64,000 nucleotides of DNA from Piper betle (lineage: Eukaryota > Streptophyta > Magnoliopsida > Piperales > Piperaceae), in contig JAURVB010001933.1 of assembly GCA_033002965.1 (NCBI GenBank), positions 1 to 64,000 of the forward strand, written 5' to 3'. The notes below the pieces were generated by a model that searched no databases, was not told the DNA's origin, and saw only the letters and a program-made list of their open reading frames with translations. Made by a program: the position numbers and the translations under genes. Positions 1-11,599 of the stretch are shown one piece after another. Position 1 is the stretch's first letter; each line of letters begins with the position of its first letter.

Positions 1-454
1 GAATGCTTGTTTCGCCTTTTTTTTAATTTGTATCTGAATTTTGATGTTTATCTCATTCTATGAACATTAGGTGTTTTTGTTTTTCTAGTCTATTGATTAT
101 TGGAAATTATAAACTTCATCAATCAATAATAGATCCCTTTGATATTCGTCATTTGATTGAATTCGTTGACATTTGTCACAGAGCATTTGTTTTGTGTCTT
201 CTTCAGCAAATGATAGGTAATATTCCATGTACTCATCATCCAAACAAAAATCCTAAATTGACCGACAGGGAACCCGTGTGTAGGAGCTGATTTGTTTTGT
301 ACTCTCTTCACTGCCAGTGTAGTTTGTACTGCTAGTGTTGATATGCTAGGGTTTTTAGGAACTGTAATTGACGGTTTTTGCAGATAATTGTCTTTGCCTT
401 GGTATTCAGTTAATTGTCATTTGAAGTTATCAAAATTTCGAGATATCAGGGAAG
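1..454. other. No gene recognised; 5' flank of hAT relic
   Basis: AT-rich sequence with only short chance reading frames and no recognisable protein similarity. It lies directly upstream of the hAT-like reading frame that starts at 455 and may hold its promoter and leader, but no TATA box or terminal inverted repeat could be assigned. Confidence 0.4.
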
Positions 455-2640
455 ATGGATTTTGGATGGGAATATGGCACACCACTTGATGCATCTAAGA
501 AGCAAGTCATCTGTAACTTTGCGGAAAAACCATAAGTGGAGGGATATATCGCTTCAAGCAACATATTGCTGGACTCAAAGGAAATGTTGCTGCTAATAAG
601 AAAGTTCCTGAAGCAGATGCACAAAAAATGAAAGATTATTTCAAAGGTGTGGAAAAGGCGAAGAAAGAAAAACAAAGGATTAGAGAAATAAAGGGTAATG
701 GTTTGAATGACTGGATATGGAAAGATAGGTTGGGAGTAAAGTGTTGGTGCTCTAAGTCAAGTAGAAGGGAAGGCTTTTTGACAAGGAAAAAGATACATGG
801 GATCCAATGAGATCATCTCTGGACGATAAGAAAAAGAGCACTTCCGCACATTCATTGCCTGGATTCTTTATCACTGTGCCATTCCTTTCCATGTTGTAGA
901 CTACGCCTTACTTCACAAATGATTGATGTGTGGGTAAATATGGTAATCAAGGGATCAAACCTCCGGGGCAGAAATTCTTTGTCAGGCAATCTCTTACTGC
1001 AAGTGGCCTCCATAAATGCTAGTTTAGAGGACATAAAAATAACTTGGAAGACAACAGGCTGCTCTATTATGTCTGACGAGTTGGACTAATCAATCCGGTA
1101 AAACTTTGATCTAACTTTCTAGTTTACTGCCCAAGAGGAATGTATTTCCTTGGATCAGTGGATGCTTCAGACAAAAAGGATGCTACGTATTTATTTAGTT
1201 TACTGGATAAAGTAGGTTGAAGGAGTATGGGGAGGAAAACGTAGTGCTAGGTTGCTCCACTGATAACGCGTCGGCATAGCAAAGCTGCATTGGGAAGATG
1301 CTTGAAGCAGGAAGAGGCCACATGTATTTTTGGACTCTGTGTGCGCCGTTGATATGTAACTTAATGCTGAAGGAACTTTGCATAGAAAATTAAGAAAGTT
1401 GGAACATTGTGTGTATGAATGCACATGAAAGTCACTAATACTTATATGCAACCACTCATGGTTGCTAGGCTCATTATGAGGAATAATTCTACAAATGGAC
1501 GCTGAATTATGGTGGAGACCTGGGGCATTCTAGATTTGCTGACTCATTTTTGTGCAGTTGCTGGACTTTCCTGGAACTTACAAGCAGGCTCTGAAAAAGA
1601 TGTTTGTTTCTGAAATGTGTTCACATCATCAGGGAGTTCTGCAAAAGATGAGGATGGAATAGCAGCTGTCAGTATTATCTTGAGGTGCACATTTTTGGAA
1701 GAAGATCGGAATTTGTCCATAATACGGTCGAGCCATTTGTTAGATTTTTGAGATTGATTGGATAGTGATGAAAGACCTCATCTGCCATTCGTTTATGATG
1801 AAATGCGAAAGACCATAAAAAATAAAGAGTTTATGACATGAGAGTGAGCAATACAAGTTATTTGTTGATATCATCGCCAGAGATGGGGAATCATTTGTCA
1901 TCTCTTCATGTGCAACATATGCTTAATCCTCAAACACATTATCATGCATGACTCAACATTGTATGCTCTTATTTGACTTAATTCTTTCATGATTTTTCTT
2001 TCAATTCATATGTGTAATGGTTGATTGAGAATGATTTTGTAGCCAAGTGAGAGTGTATCGTGCATTCAATGATATCATTTGTCGTTTGGAAGTAATGAAA
2101 GTATGCTCGTCCATGTCATCTTTGAGGTCAGATACTATTATTTTTAATTTTTATATATAAATGTTTGTATATAACTAAATATGATGATTCATTTTGTTTA
2201 ATATTTGTAGTGTGTCAGATTTTGTATCTGCAAAGGGATTTTGGACATTCTCTTGCCATTACGACATGAAAGGTCCTCCACCCCGGGTAGAATCCACCAC
2301 TCCTCCGGTTTCATGGCTGTTACTGCAAAGCCTGGTACCAATCAGTTTGTCAAATGCGCATCATGGTTGGGACACGCACGCATAGCTGCCTCTTGAACTG
2401 CAAAAAATGGCTGATTGGAATAGCTTAGTCAAACTTCATCATCATGAGGTGTGTACGTGATGTGGAGCACTTTTGACAGAGTACATACCAAAAGAAATCG
2501 ACTTGCAAAGGAAGAGAGTAAATGATGCTATATATGTTCATTTCAGCATGCGGGTCAAAACGCAGATTGAGGTGGAGGCATAAATATGATGCGGATAAAT
2601 GAACGTGGTGAGATTTAGAAGACTGGGTGAGATGAGTGGG
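455..2640 (+). pseudogene. hAT-type BED zinc finger / DUF659 transposase relic
   Basis: Conceptual translation in shifting frames gives the order of a plant BED-finger, DUF659, hAT-dimerisation protein. The start MDFGWEYGTPLDASKKQ is followed by a BED finger (455-600), with ICNF and then GGIYRFKQHIAGLKGN in a second frame after an apparent one-base loss near 518. The last zinc ligand is replaced (AANKK where AACKK is usual). Near 1056-1080 comes TTGCSIMSDE, the 'GCSIMSDGW' block of DUF659. Near 1215-1275 come GEENVV and TDNAS, and near 1916-1937 AYMLNPQ in place of AYYLNP. Near 2462-2510 come WSTFDRVHTK and VNDAIYVHF, typical of the C-terminal hAT dimerisation region. The frame is broken by many stops and small indels, so it cannot make a transposase. 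Family members are domesticated transposase-like proteins or transposons. Terminal inverted repeats were not found, so it could be a dead transposon or a dead domesticated gene. Confidence 0.85.
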
Positions 2641-3590
2641 TTGGAGAACGGGACTTAACTCCATCCCCATCGTATGTTTAAATATAAACCTGTACATCAC
2701 ATTAACATGATTTTGTGTATGAATTTTTGGAGTGAAATGAGACAGGGTATGACTTTTTATGTGGAGGATGATTTCTTTGCGTACCAATGTTAGCATGCAA
2801 TGATGGTGCAGATGAAGGCCTTTGTAGCAAATGGCGAAAGTGGCAACACATTAAGCGCAATTGGATCGTGTTCTCTCTACGTCATGGTGGTTTTCTTTGC
2901 CTCCCTCTTCCTGAAGTGGACAAAATATTGATGTTGATGTACATATTGACTCCCATGCAAGGGTATGTCTTGCCTCCTGAACCTGAGGGACTTCATATGA
3001 AGTGGGGGTTCTGCACATATCTTGCTTTTACCTGTGAGGGTCTCGTGTTAATGCGGTATGATAGTTACTACTGTCCCGGTTGGTAGATAATGACTCGGAC
3101 TCTGAAGATTGATTCAGATGATGTAACTTAGATGAATTTAGTGTTAAGCACGGTCGTAAAATTGTGTGTTAACATCCATTTTTGGACTTGTGTGAATGTC
3201 TTGTTTGTTTATTATTTGTTCGGATCTCTGGATATTGATATGTAGACATTGTGTATATACTTCGATGTGTGGAGTATTTGTGATAGATTGTTGCTGCTCT
3301 TTCCGGTATGTAATTATATGAAATTGTGTTCATTACGTAAAGAGTATGTTTTTCAGGTTTGCTCTTATTTGAATTACATAAAGATTATGTTCTTTCAGGT
3401 ATGTTCTTATTTGTTCTTTCATGTATGACTCTACCGTTGTATTGTCATAATTACATACCTCTGTGATTGTTGTATAAATACTTGAATTTATGTATTTATG
3501 TTGAGAAATTATATAATTATGTATTTCAGGTATTTTTGAACCTGAGTTGGCAAATTTTTGTATATGACCGATTTGAGACCGAGTTCAAAC
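2641..3590. other. No gene recognised
   Basis: Downstream flank of the hAT relic. A 99-codon plus-strand frame (2787-3086) and a 123-codon minus-strand frame (2425-2796) show no family motifs. They are most simply leftovers of the decayed element. The part from about 3150 to 3590 is AT-rich with short repeated words around 3340-3430. Confidence 0.4.
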
Positions 3591-3712
3591 TGAACCGAGT
3601 TCAGCGTGAGCCGATTCAACTGAACCGATTCTTGGCCGATTCAGACGCGATTCCGATTCCGATTCCGATTCACGGGAAAACCGATTCCGATTCCGATTCC
3701 GATTCATGCAAC
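3591..3712 (+). repeat. Degenerate GATTCC microsatellite
   Basis: The sequence is built from repeats of CCGATT and its variants, with the most regular runs at about 3643-3672 and 3680-3706 (GATTCC hexamers). The open frames here on both strands (serine-rich on one, arginine/asparagine-rich on the other) are products of the repeat, not genes. Confidence 0.85.
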
Positions 3713-4808
3713 CATGTGGCCGGCATGCCCAGCGGTGGAAGCTGGCGGTTGATTCGCACCCGTGATTGGTCGATCTCCAAGCTGCGTCGAGTGGATTGGC
3801 TGTGTTCCAAAAGTTTGTAGCGGCACCAATGGGTGACAGAGGTAGTGGAAAGTTCCAACAACAATGATTGTCGACCAGGACTTTGTCTCCATTTTCTAGC
3901 AGCAGATGAGGTTTGATGTGGCAGGATTCAATTTGGGTTTGTAATCGAAGATAATGGCGATCAATTAGAGGCAGCAGCTTGTGCTTCAATGGCTTTGGTA
4001 AGTCAAATGGAGGCTAGAGGGATGGCGGCTTGCAGGTTTTGCACAGCTCTTGCAGGGCTCTTTTGGGCCATTTTTCGGCAACTGGTGGTTATGTAGGTGG
4101 CGGATCTCAACTCGAGTTTGTTGACGGTGTTGAGGAGAGTCCAGTGGCAGTGTCTGTCAGGCCGTTGGTGGCATGGCTGGCCAGATGAAAGTCTACAAGT
4201 TGGCGGCTTTCTGTTCTTTCCTTGCTCTGATTAGCAACTTCTTTTCAAAATTCTAAAGATGACGGAGTTGAACTCTAGTAGTACTCCACCCCAGAACTGA
4301 AGATCGCTTCACTGGATTCACTTTGGACACCAAGGCAGGGTTGAGAGTGACCGACGTTGGTTGAAAAACTACCTCAGAAAGAAAATAGGTACGAAATCAA
4401 CTCATCTGTGGCAGTTTTCTCCTCTGTCTTCTCCTGTTAGCAACTTCCGTGCAAGAAAATTTTGGCGACTATGGCAATGAATTCCAGTGAGACTCCATAA
4501 AAAACTGAAGATTGCTTCATTAGCTTCACTTTGGATACCAAGGTTGAGTTGTGAATGGCCGGTGTTGGTCGGAAAACAACCGTGAAATCGAAATGCTTCA
4601 AACTCGTTTGTTTTCACCAATCAAAGAAAAAAATCACCTTTTAGGTAGATCTATTAGCAGCAAAGTGGCAACGGTAATGGTGATTAGCAAGCAACAACAT
4701 GTCGGTGGATGAGAGTTTGTGCAACTCCTTAAAAGCTCTCTAGGAGGTGGGCAACGAGTGGGGAAGGTGGTCCTTTTTTCTCGATGGATTGCAACAATAA
4801 GTTGGCGG
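3713..4808. repeat. Non-coding DNA with diverged ~235-bp tandem duplication
   Basis: No gene is seen. Two segments, about 4205-4370 and 4435-4585, share ordered blocks: TTAGCAACTTC, then AACTGAAGAT, then TTCACTTTGGA, then ACCAAGG, then GTTGGT plus GAAAAAC. They are two diverged tandem copies offset by roughly 235 bp. The base composition (GC-richer than its surroundings) suggests an old non-coding transposon tract. Confidence 0.5.
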
Positions 4809-5326
4809 TGTTGGATGTTGGATGTATATATGTATATAATTGTATCATATGCTATTATTATTAAGGTATGGCCTAAATTAAATTGATCTATTAAAGTTAA
4901 GGTTAATGGGCCATTAATATTTAAGATAAATATATGGAGATACCATATATTTAAGATGAGTATGGATAAATATGTGTAGATACCGTTTTCGTAATCTCTA
5001 ATTTATGATGGGTTAAATTGGAATTATGAAAGATAAGGATAAATACGGTTATACGAATAAATACGGTTATGGTCCCCGGATTCGCACCGTAGTTTTTCTT
5101 TTCTGGTATCCCATCATCCAGAAACTCTGGTTTTGGAGAACCGGTGTAGAATTTAGAAGATCAAACTAGAAGAAATCAAAGAATTGCTTTACTATTATGG
5201 ATCCAGGTACGCTTCCGTTATTAAATTTATTTTCTTGATGATTTGATATGAAGAAGGTTTTATTGATGATGGTTTTATCATCTATATAATTTTGGTTAAA
5301 GTTTAAAGTTTTGTTTATTCAACAAG

Positions 5327-5338
5327 TGGTATCAGAGC
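5327..5338 (+). other. tRNA-iMet primer binding site of copia copy A
   Basis: TGGTATCAGAGC, two bases after the end of the LTR, is the standard primer binding site complementary to plant initiator methionine tRNA. It fixes the 3' edge and the plus-strand orientation of the LTR. Confidence 0.9.
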
Positions 5339-6140
5339 AACTTCATATTAAATCATTGAGAATTAATTGATTTATGTTTATTTTATTTTTGGAATGAGTC
5401 AATCATTTAATACTTGTTTGTATGGGAAAATTTTATGGTTCGAATTTACAGTATTCCCTTATTCACCAAAATTGACATGGTTTACAACCAATCTTCTTCA
5501 ACTTATTTAGAATACCCTAAATTTTGGATGGTGAATATGGTGATTATGTATTTTACTTTGCCCAAATTTTGCACTGTCAATATCAGTTTATGGGATATTT
5601 TTCCCAAATCAAGGTCCTCTTTTGGTTAAATATCAAATGAGGATAATAAAGTTACAAAAGGTTATAATTTCAGAAATTTCCAAATAAAGATATTTTTATA
5701 ACCTTTTTCAGTTTTATGTTATTTGGGATTATTAAATTTAAAATTATGGTTCAGTTATAATTAATATTTTAAAATTTATTAAGGACTACAATATGCTGCC
5801 AAAGTAGCCTCTTTTGTTGAAATTAATTTATTTTAAAATATTAAGATGGTTGTGGGTATATGATTCATGTGAATATTAATCGGCCCAAAGGAAGGTTAAT
5901 ATTTGACAGAATTATATATTCATTTGTGGTAATAAATATGGGATAATTATCAAGTTTCCATGTGGATAATAAATCGGCCCAAAGGAAGGTTTATTATTTG
6001 ACATGATTTATTGTCCATATTTGATTATTGCACTGAGAGTACCATTTACAAATTAATATTTCTGTCCAAAGACTAAATATTAATGTTGTGCTATGTATCT
6101 GTCGATGGGATTAACTATTATTTGAATTATTAATCTTATT

Positions 6141-6698
6141 ATGGGCATGTTGTTTTGTTCTATAGATTCAGTTAATCAATCTGCTTATATGATTTTTGCC
6201 AACATCAATTCAGTTCTTATGCTTAAAGATAATTGTAAGGATTGAAAAGAGAACGTGATAATTGTTCTCAGCTACATGGATCTTGACCTTGCATTAAGGA
6301 CTGAACAACCTTCTTCTCTTACGGACAAAAGTTCCATTGAGGAAAAACGGGACATTAAGAAATGGCAACGTTCAAATCGCACGAGTCTTATGATCATGAA
6401 GCATAGGATTCCAAAACCTTCAGGGGGATGTGTCTGAAAAGGTTACTATAGCCAGTGAGTTTCTTAAAGAAATTGAAAAGCGTTTTGTAAAAAAATAAAA
6501 AATGATAAGGCTGAAACAAGTACGCTTTTGTTGAACTTGATTTCAATGAAGTTTAAAGGCAAAACAAGCATAAAAGAGTACATCTTAGAGATGTCAAATA
6601 TTGCTTCAAAACTAAAAACACTAAGGTTAGAGCTATCTAAAGATTTTCTCGTGCATTTAGTTTTAATTTCTCTTCCGGCACAATTCAGTCAATTCAAG
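6141..6698 (+). pseudogene. Truncated copia gag (copy A)
   Basis: Starts MGMLFCS and carries the copia gag (UBN2-like) region, including KGKTSIKEYILEMSNIASK and LVLISLPAQFSQFK. A stop interrupts it at about 6244 (DNCKD then stop) and frameshifts follow near 6430-6495. Compared with copy B it ends just after QFSQFK and lacks the zinc knuckle. Gag packages the element's RNA; this copy is dead. Confidence 0.85.
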
Positions 6699-6769
6699 TC
6701 TGTATTGAATGCACATTTTGAAGAGAATAAAATAGAAAAAAACTTAAAAAGTGTGCGCTCAGGATAAGG

Positions 6770-9695
6770 CACACGGCTAATAGACAATTCATCACAGTCC
6801 TCTACTATAGTCACTTCGTCACAGTTTGCAAACCATATTCTTTTAATCTCCAGATACAAAGTTTTCCGGTTGCACCATATAAATTGTTTCATCAATGTCA
6901 CCATTTAGAAACGCAATCTTTACATCCATCTAATGTAACTCAAGATCAAAATGTGCCACTAATGCCATAATTATTCTGAATGAGTCTTTCGATGAAACTG
7001 GAGAGAAAGTCTCATTATAATCCATGCCTTCCTTTTGAGTAAAGCCCTTTGCAACAAGACGAGCTTTATATCTTTCTACATCACCTTTTGAATCCCTCTT
7101 GGTTTTAAATATCCATTTACAACCAATAGGTTTCGCACCTTCAGGCAATGGAACAAGATCTCAAACGTCATTAGCTTTAATGAACTTCATCTCTTCATTC
7201 ATGGCATCAATCCACCTTTGAGAATTAGAACTCTTCATGGCTTAATGAAAGTTGATTGGATCATCTTCCACCATTCCAGTATTATCCTCATGTTCTTAAG
7301 AGATATATATCTGATGCATCTCTTTCTCTTGTGGATCTCCTTAATGGCATTTGCTCTTGAGGTTGTTGAGTTTGCTCTTCAGGTATAACTTGATTAGGGA
7401 GATTCTCGACATTGTCTTGTAATTCTGATATTGTTTCTTGAACAACATCAGGAATATAATCCTGATCCTGATTATTGTCAAGAACAATCATGGGAAGAGA
7501 ATCAGATTCTTCTTCAAAGACAAAGTCTCTAACTTCATTTCCCCCTCCAAACTCAATATCCTCAAAGAACTGGGCATTTCCCGTCTCAAAGAATGACCTT
7601 ATTGTGGGATCATAAAACTTATACCCTCTAGACTGTTCAGAGTACCCAACAAAATAACTGCTAACTGTTCTTAAGTCCAGTTTCCTTTCATTTGGCCTAT
7701 AAGGCCTTGCCTCAGCTGGACAACCCCAAATGCATAAATGCTTAATACTGAGTTTTTTCAGTCCATAATTCATAAGGGGTCTTAACTGTTGCCTTTGTTG
7801 GTACTCTATTAAGAAGATATGCTGCTGTCTTTAGTGCCTCACCCCAGAGTGAATCAGTTAAAGTAGTATGAACAATCATACTTCTCACCATGTCCTTTAA
7901 TGTTCGGTTTCGTCTCTCAGCAACACCATTCATGCTAGGAGTACCTGGCATTGTGTATTGTGGGACGATTCCGCACTCTTCTAGGAATTTGGCAAATGGT
8001 CCTGGACATTGTACACCTGATCCATCATATCTACCATAGTATTCACCACCACGGTCAGATCTGACAGCCTTAATAGTTTTGTCAAGTTGGTTCTCAACTT
8101 CAACCTTATATGCCTTAAACACGTCCAATGCTTGAGACTTCTCATGAATGAGATATAGGTAACCATAATGAGAATAATCGTCTATGAACGTAATAAAATA
8201 TTGTTGACCATTCCAAGAAGCCGTAGAAAATGGCCCACAAATATCTGTATATATTAGTTCTAAGACACTTGAAGATATATTGGCACCTAGTCTCCTTATA
8301 TTTGTTTGTTTTCCCTTAATGCACTCAATACAGACTTGAAAATCTGATAAATTAAGAGAATCAAGAATTCCATCTGACATAAGTCGTTCAATTCTTTGTT
8401 TAGAAATGTGTCCTAAACGCTTGTGCCAGAGTAAAGCAGAATTCTCATTGGTTAATTTTCTTTTCGTACCACATAAACCCACATGCAAAGTTTCATTAAA
8501 AGATGCAATAGTATCAAGTAAATATAGATTATCATAAAAAGACAAGGAACCCGTACCCACAATATTTGAATTTAGAAAAAGACTAAACTTATTATTTCTA
8601 AATGAACAAGAGTAACCAAATTTGTCCAATATAGAAATAGAAACCAAATTCCGTCTAAAAGACGGTACTATATATGTCTCTTTCAAATCCAAATAATATC
8701 TTGTCTTCAATAATAATCTAAAAGTCCTATTGCCTCAACTATAACTGATTTGCCATCACCCACATAGATGAATCTTTCAGCATCATTTGGCTTTCGGCAA
8801 CTCAGGCAACCCTGCATTGACACACTTATGTGAGTAGTAGCACCCGAATCTAGCCACCAAGTGTGTATTGGTACTGAAACTAAATTAACCTCAGAACAAA
8901 CAAAATTATGAAATGGACCTTTCTTTGCACGCCAAGCGTGATACTTAGTGCATTCCTTCTTCATATGTCCAGGTTTACCACAAAAGAAACAGCAAGAAGC
9001 CTGATTTTTTCTTATTTTGTCTTGATAGGTACTAGCCAAGTGAGTACTTTCAGCCTGTTCTTGCTTCAACCTTTCTTCTTCTTGCACACAATAAGAAATG
9101 AGCTCATTAAGAGTCCATTTGTCCCTTTGACAGTTGTAACTGACCTTGAATTGACTGAATTGTGCCGGAAGAGAAATTAAAACTAAATGCACGAGCAAAT
9201 CTTCAGATAGCTCTAACCTTAGTGCTTTTAGTTTTGAAGCAATATTTGACATCTCTAAGATGTACTCTCTTATGCTTGTTTTGCCTTTAAACTTCATTGA
9301 AATCAAGTTCGACAAAAGCGTACTTGTTTCAGCCTTATCGTTTTTTACAAAACGCTTTTCAATTTCTTTAAGAAACTCACTGGCTATAGTAACCTTTTCA
9401 GACACATCCCCCTGAAGGTTTCTGGAATCCCATGCTTCATGATCATAAGACTCATGCAATTTGAACATTCCCACTTCTCAATGTCCCGTTTTTCCTCAAT
9501 GGAACTTTTGTCCGTAAGAGAAGAAGGTTGTTCAGTCCTTAATGCAAAGTCAAGATCCATGCAGCCGAGAACGATTATCACGTTCTCTTTCCAATCCTTA
9601 AAATTATCTTTAAGCATAAGAACTGAATTGATGTTGGCAGAAATCATATAAGCAGATTGATTAACTGAATCCATAGAACAAAACAACATGCCCAT
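6770..9695 (-). pseudogene. Ty1/copia gag-pol polyprotein remnant (copy B)
   Basis: Domains follow copia order. Gag runs from 9695, with a frameshift near 9430. A zinc knuckle CFFCGKPGHMKKEC (CX2CX4HX4C) lies at about 8965-9006. An aspartic protease motif WWLDSGATTHIS lies near 8825-8860. The GAG-pre-integrase HHCC-type zinc region (LWHKRLGH and CIECIKGK) lies at about 8310-8440. The integrase core keeps all three acidic residues (TDICGPF, SDRGGEYY, and the E of GVAERRN). Its C-terminal part (7288-7773) ends with LRRSTRER. The reverse transcriptase N-terminal region GCKWIFKTK and YKARLVAKGFTQ (about 7030-7110) follows. Breaks: frameshifts near 8708 and 7760, stops between 7150 and 7290, and a stop at 6930-6932 just before MDVKIAFLNGD. 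The catalytic YVDD region is missing, so it cannot transpose by itself. Confidence 0.92.
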
Positions 9696-10290
9696 AATAA
9701 GATTAATAATTCAAACAATAGTTAATCTCATCGACAGATACCTAGCACAACATTAATATTTAGTCTTTGGACAGAAATATTAATTTGTAAGTGGTACTCT
9801 CAGTGCAATAATCAAATATGGACAATAAATCCTGTCAAATAATAAACCTTCCTTTGGGCCGATTTATTATCCACATGGAAACTTGATAATTATCCCATAT
9901 TTATTACCGCAAATGAATATATAATTCTGTCAAATATTAACCTTCCTTTGGGCCGATTAATATTCACATGAATCATATACCCACAACTGTCTTAATATTT
10001 TAAAATAAATTAATTTTTACAAAAGAGGCTACTTTGGCAGCATATTGTAGTCCTTAATAAATTTTAAAATATTAATCATAACTGAACCATAATTTAAATT
10101 TAATAATCCCAAATAATATAAAACTGAAAAAGGTTATAAAAATATCTTTATTTGAAAATTTCTGAAATTATAACCTTTTGTAACTTTATTGTCATCATTC
10201 GATATTTTATCAAAAGAGGACATTGATTTGAGAACAAATATCCCATATACAATTTCTTGTAATTTCTTTACCACTGACAATGCAAAATTT
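6770..10290 (-). mobile_element. Ty1/copia copy B, truncated at both ends
   Basis: On the minus strand, reading from about 10290 down, this copy has part of the leader, gag from 9695, protease, integrase and the first part of reverse transcriptase, then ends at about 6770-6800 next to copy A. It has no LTR on either side: the leader match to copy A fades near 10290, and the second half of reverse transcriptase, RNase H and the 3' LTR are gone. About 1.1 kb of it (9146-10290) forms an inverted repeat with copy A across a spacer of about 2.4 kb. Confidence 0.85.
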
Positions 10291-11480
10291 AGGGTTATTC
10301 CTAATGGGTTGTGCTTCCGAGTCAGAGTTACTTTTAAATAAAAATAATAAAAGAAAAAATATTAACCCACCATTTAAAAAAAAAACATGGTGTCTGTATG
10401 CGGTTTTGATCTGGCAAGCTATGATGGCAACCAACGACAATAGTTTAAAATAATATATTGATTATTGTATTGGAGATTCATATCCTCTGAAGAGTATGTT
10501 TCATTAAATCAAATTGAACTAAATTTAAATAAATTTTAAAGTAATAAATAAAATATTTTATTGTATATTAAAAAATTCATCAATGTTAAATTAAATACCA
10601 TTTAAAATATTGTAATTTTCAACTAAAAAAGAAATTTTGCAAAATTTTAAATTAAAAATAGGATTTGGCCCTTATATATTTGATATAGGTGTTGGATTTA
10701 ATCAATTTATACTTAAGCTACATTTTTATGTATAGTATCAAAGTCAAAATTTAACTGTACTCAATGTTCCGTTAGATTGGATATATAAAGGCTTCAAATA
10801 GGAATTTTAAGGATGACATTTTTATAAGTACATGGATTATAAGATCTTGTAAAATAAACCTCGCATCCGAAACCCATTGTTGATAAATCTAGAGTATTAA
10901 TAAGGGTGTACTTGTAAAATTTTAATTTAAATTAACTATTTTAAAGGATATTGATTAATGATTTCAATTTATACTTAGGCTGTGTCATTAAAGAGGATGA
11001 AATAAAAAAATATAAGATAATAATTATATTCTATCTATTATTGGTAAATTAGTATTATTTAATTTTTTTTACTCTTAATGCTTTATCCATACCTACCACT
11101 TGCGTCTTGTTTTTGAATAAAAGTTATTTAAAATAATAAACCAACTATTTTTTGAAAAAAACATATTAAAATTGTCTGCAATGACCACTGCAGTAATCGC
11201 CCAATATAGTTTTAATTATTGCATCAGTGACTACATCTGATTTATGGTCGATACATGATTTGTATAAGATAAAAAATTGAATTAAATTTATAAATAAAAA
11301 TATTTTATTAGACATTTGTGTATTAAGCCAACCTTAAATTGTTAATAGTGTATTTTGAATCCTTGGATTGTAAATTCCTCTTTGGTAAAAAAGAGAAAGG
11401 CCTAAAGCTGTAGAGTTTGATTCGACTCGGCAGGCGAGCCAAGTATGAGCTGGCCAAACTCAGCTAGCCCAACCTTCAAT
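10291..11480. other. AT-rich intergenic DNA, no gene seen
   Basis: Very AT-rich with no long or recognisable reading frame. No terminal repeats were identified. The last 100 bases become less AT-rich and lead into the upstream region of the saposin-B gene. Confidence 0.5.
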
Positions 11481-11482
11481 GC

Positions 11483-11511
11483 TGACGTGGGAGACTAAGA
11501 CATCCACGTCA
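11483..11511 (+). promoter_or_regulatory. Inverted pair of ACGT-core boxes upstream of saposin-B gene
   Basis: TGACGTGG (11483-11490) and its exact inverted complement CCACGTCA (11504-11511) are separated by 13 bases. ACGT-core elements bind bZIP factors, and TGACGTGG matches the core described for unfolded-protein-response (ER stress) elements. A TATA-like TATAAAA lies at about 11574-11580. A bZIP or ER-stress role would fit a secretory-pathway protein, but it is inferred from the motif alone. Confidence 0.45.
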
Positions 11512-11599
11512 ACGGCGGGAATTTGTTTGCTTATTCGTACTCTTTGGCCGTCCGTTGTGTGTGTCTGCTTTGATATAAAAAACTTCCCTTCTCATACGT

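Larger units (their letters stand above)
4809..6698 (+). mobile_element. Ty1/copia copy A: 5' LTR, leader and partial gag
   Basis: A probable 5' LTR runs from TGTTGGATG (4809; a second possible start is 4816) to AACA at 5324, about 516 bp. Two bases later a primer binding site matches the 3' end of initiator tRNA-Met. A leader of about 0.8 kb follows and then a gag frame from 6141. The copy stops abruptly at about 6698 inside gag, at a junction with a second copy (B) lying in the opposite orientation. There is no protease, integrase, reverse transcriptase or 3' LTR. The leader and gag match the reverse complement of copy B (about 9146-10290) closely by eye, so both belong to one family. Confidence 0.85.

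Noticed and set aside
2425..2796. 123-codon minus-strand frame
   Set aside because: Opposite strand holds hAT dimerisation-region matches (WSTFDRVHTK); the minus frame has no motifs.
3467..3989. Frames over the GATTCC repeat on both strands
   Set aside because: Products of the microsatellite and its flanks.
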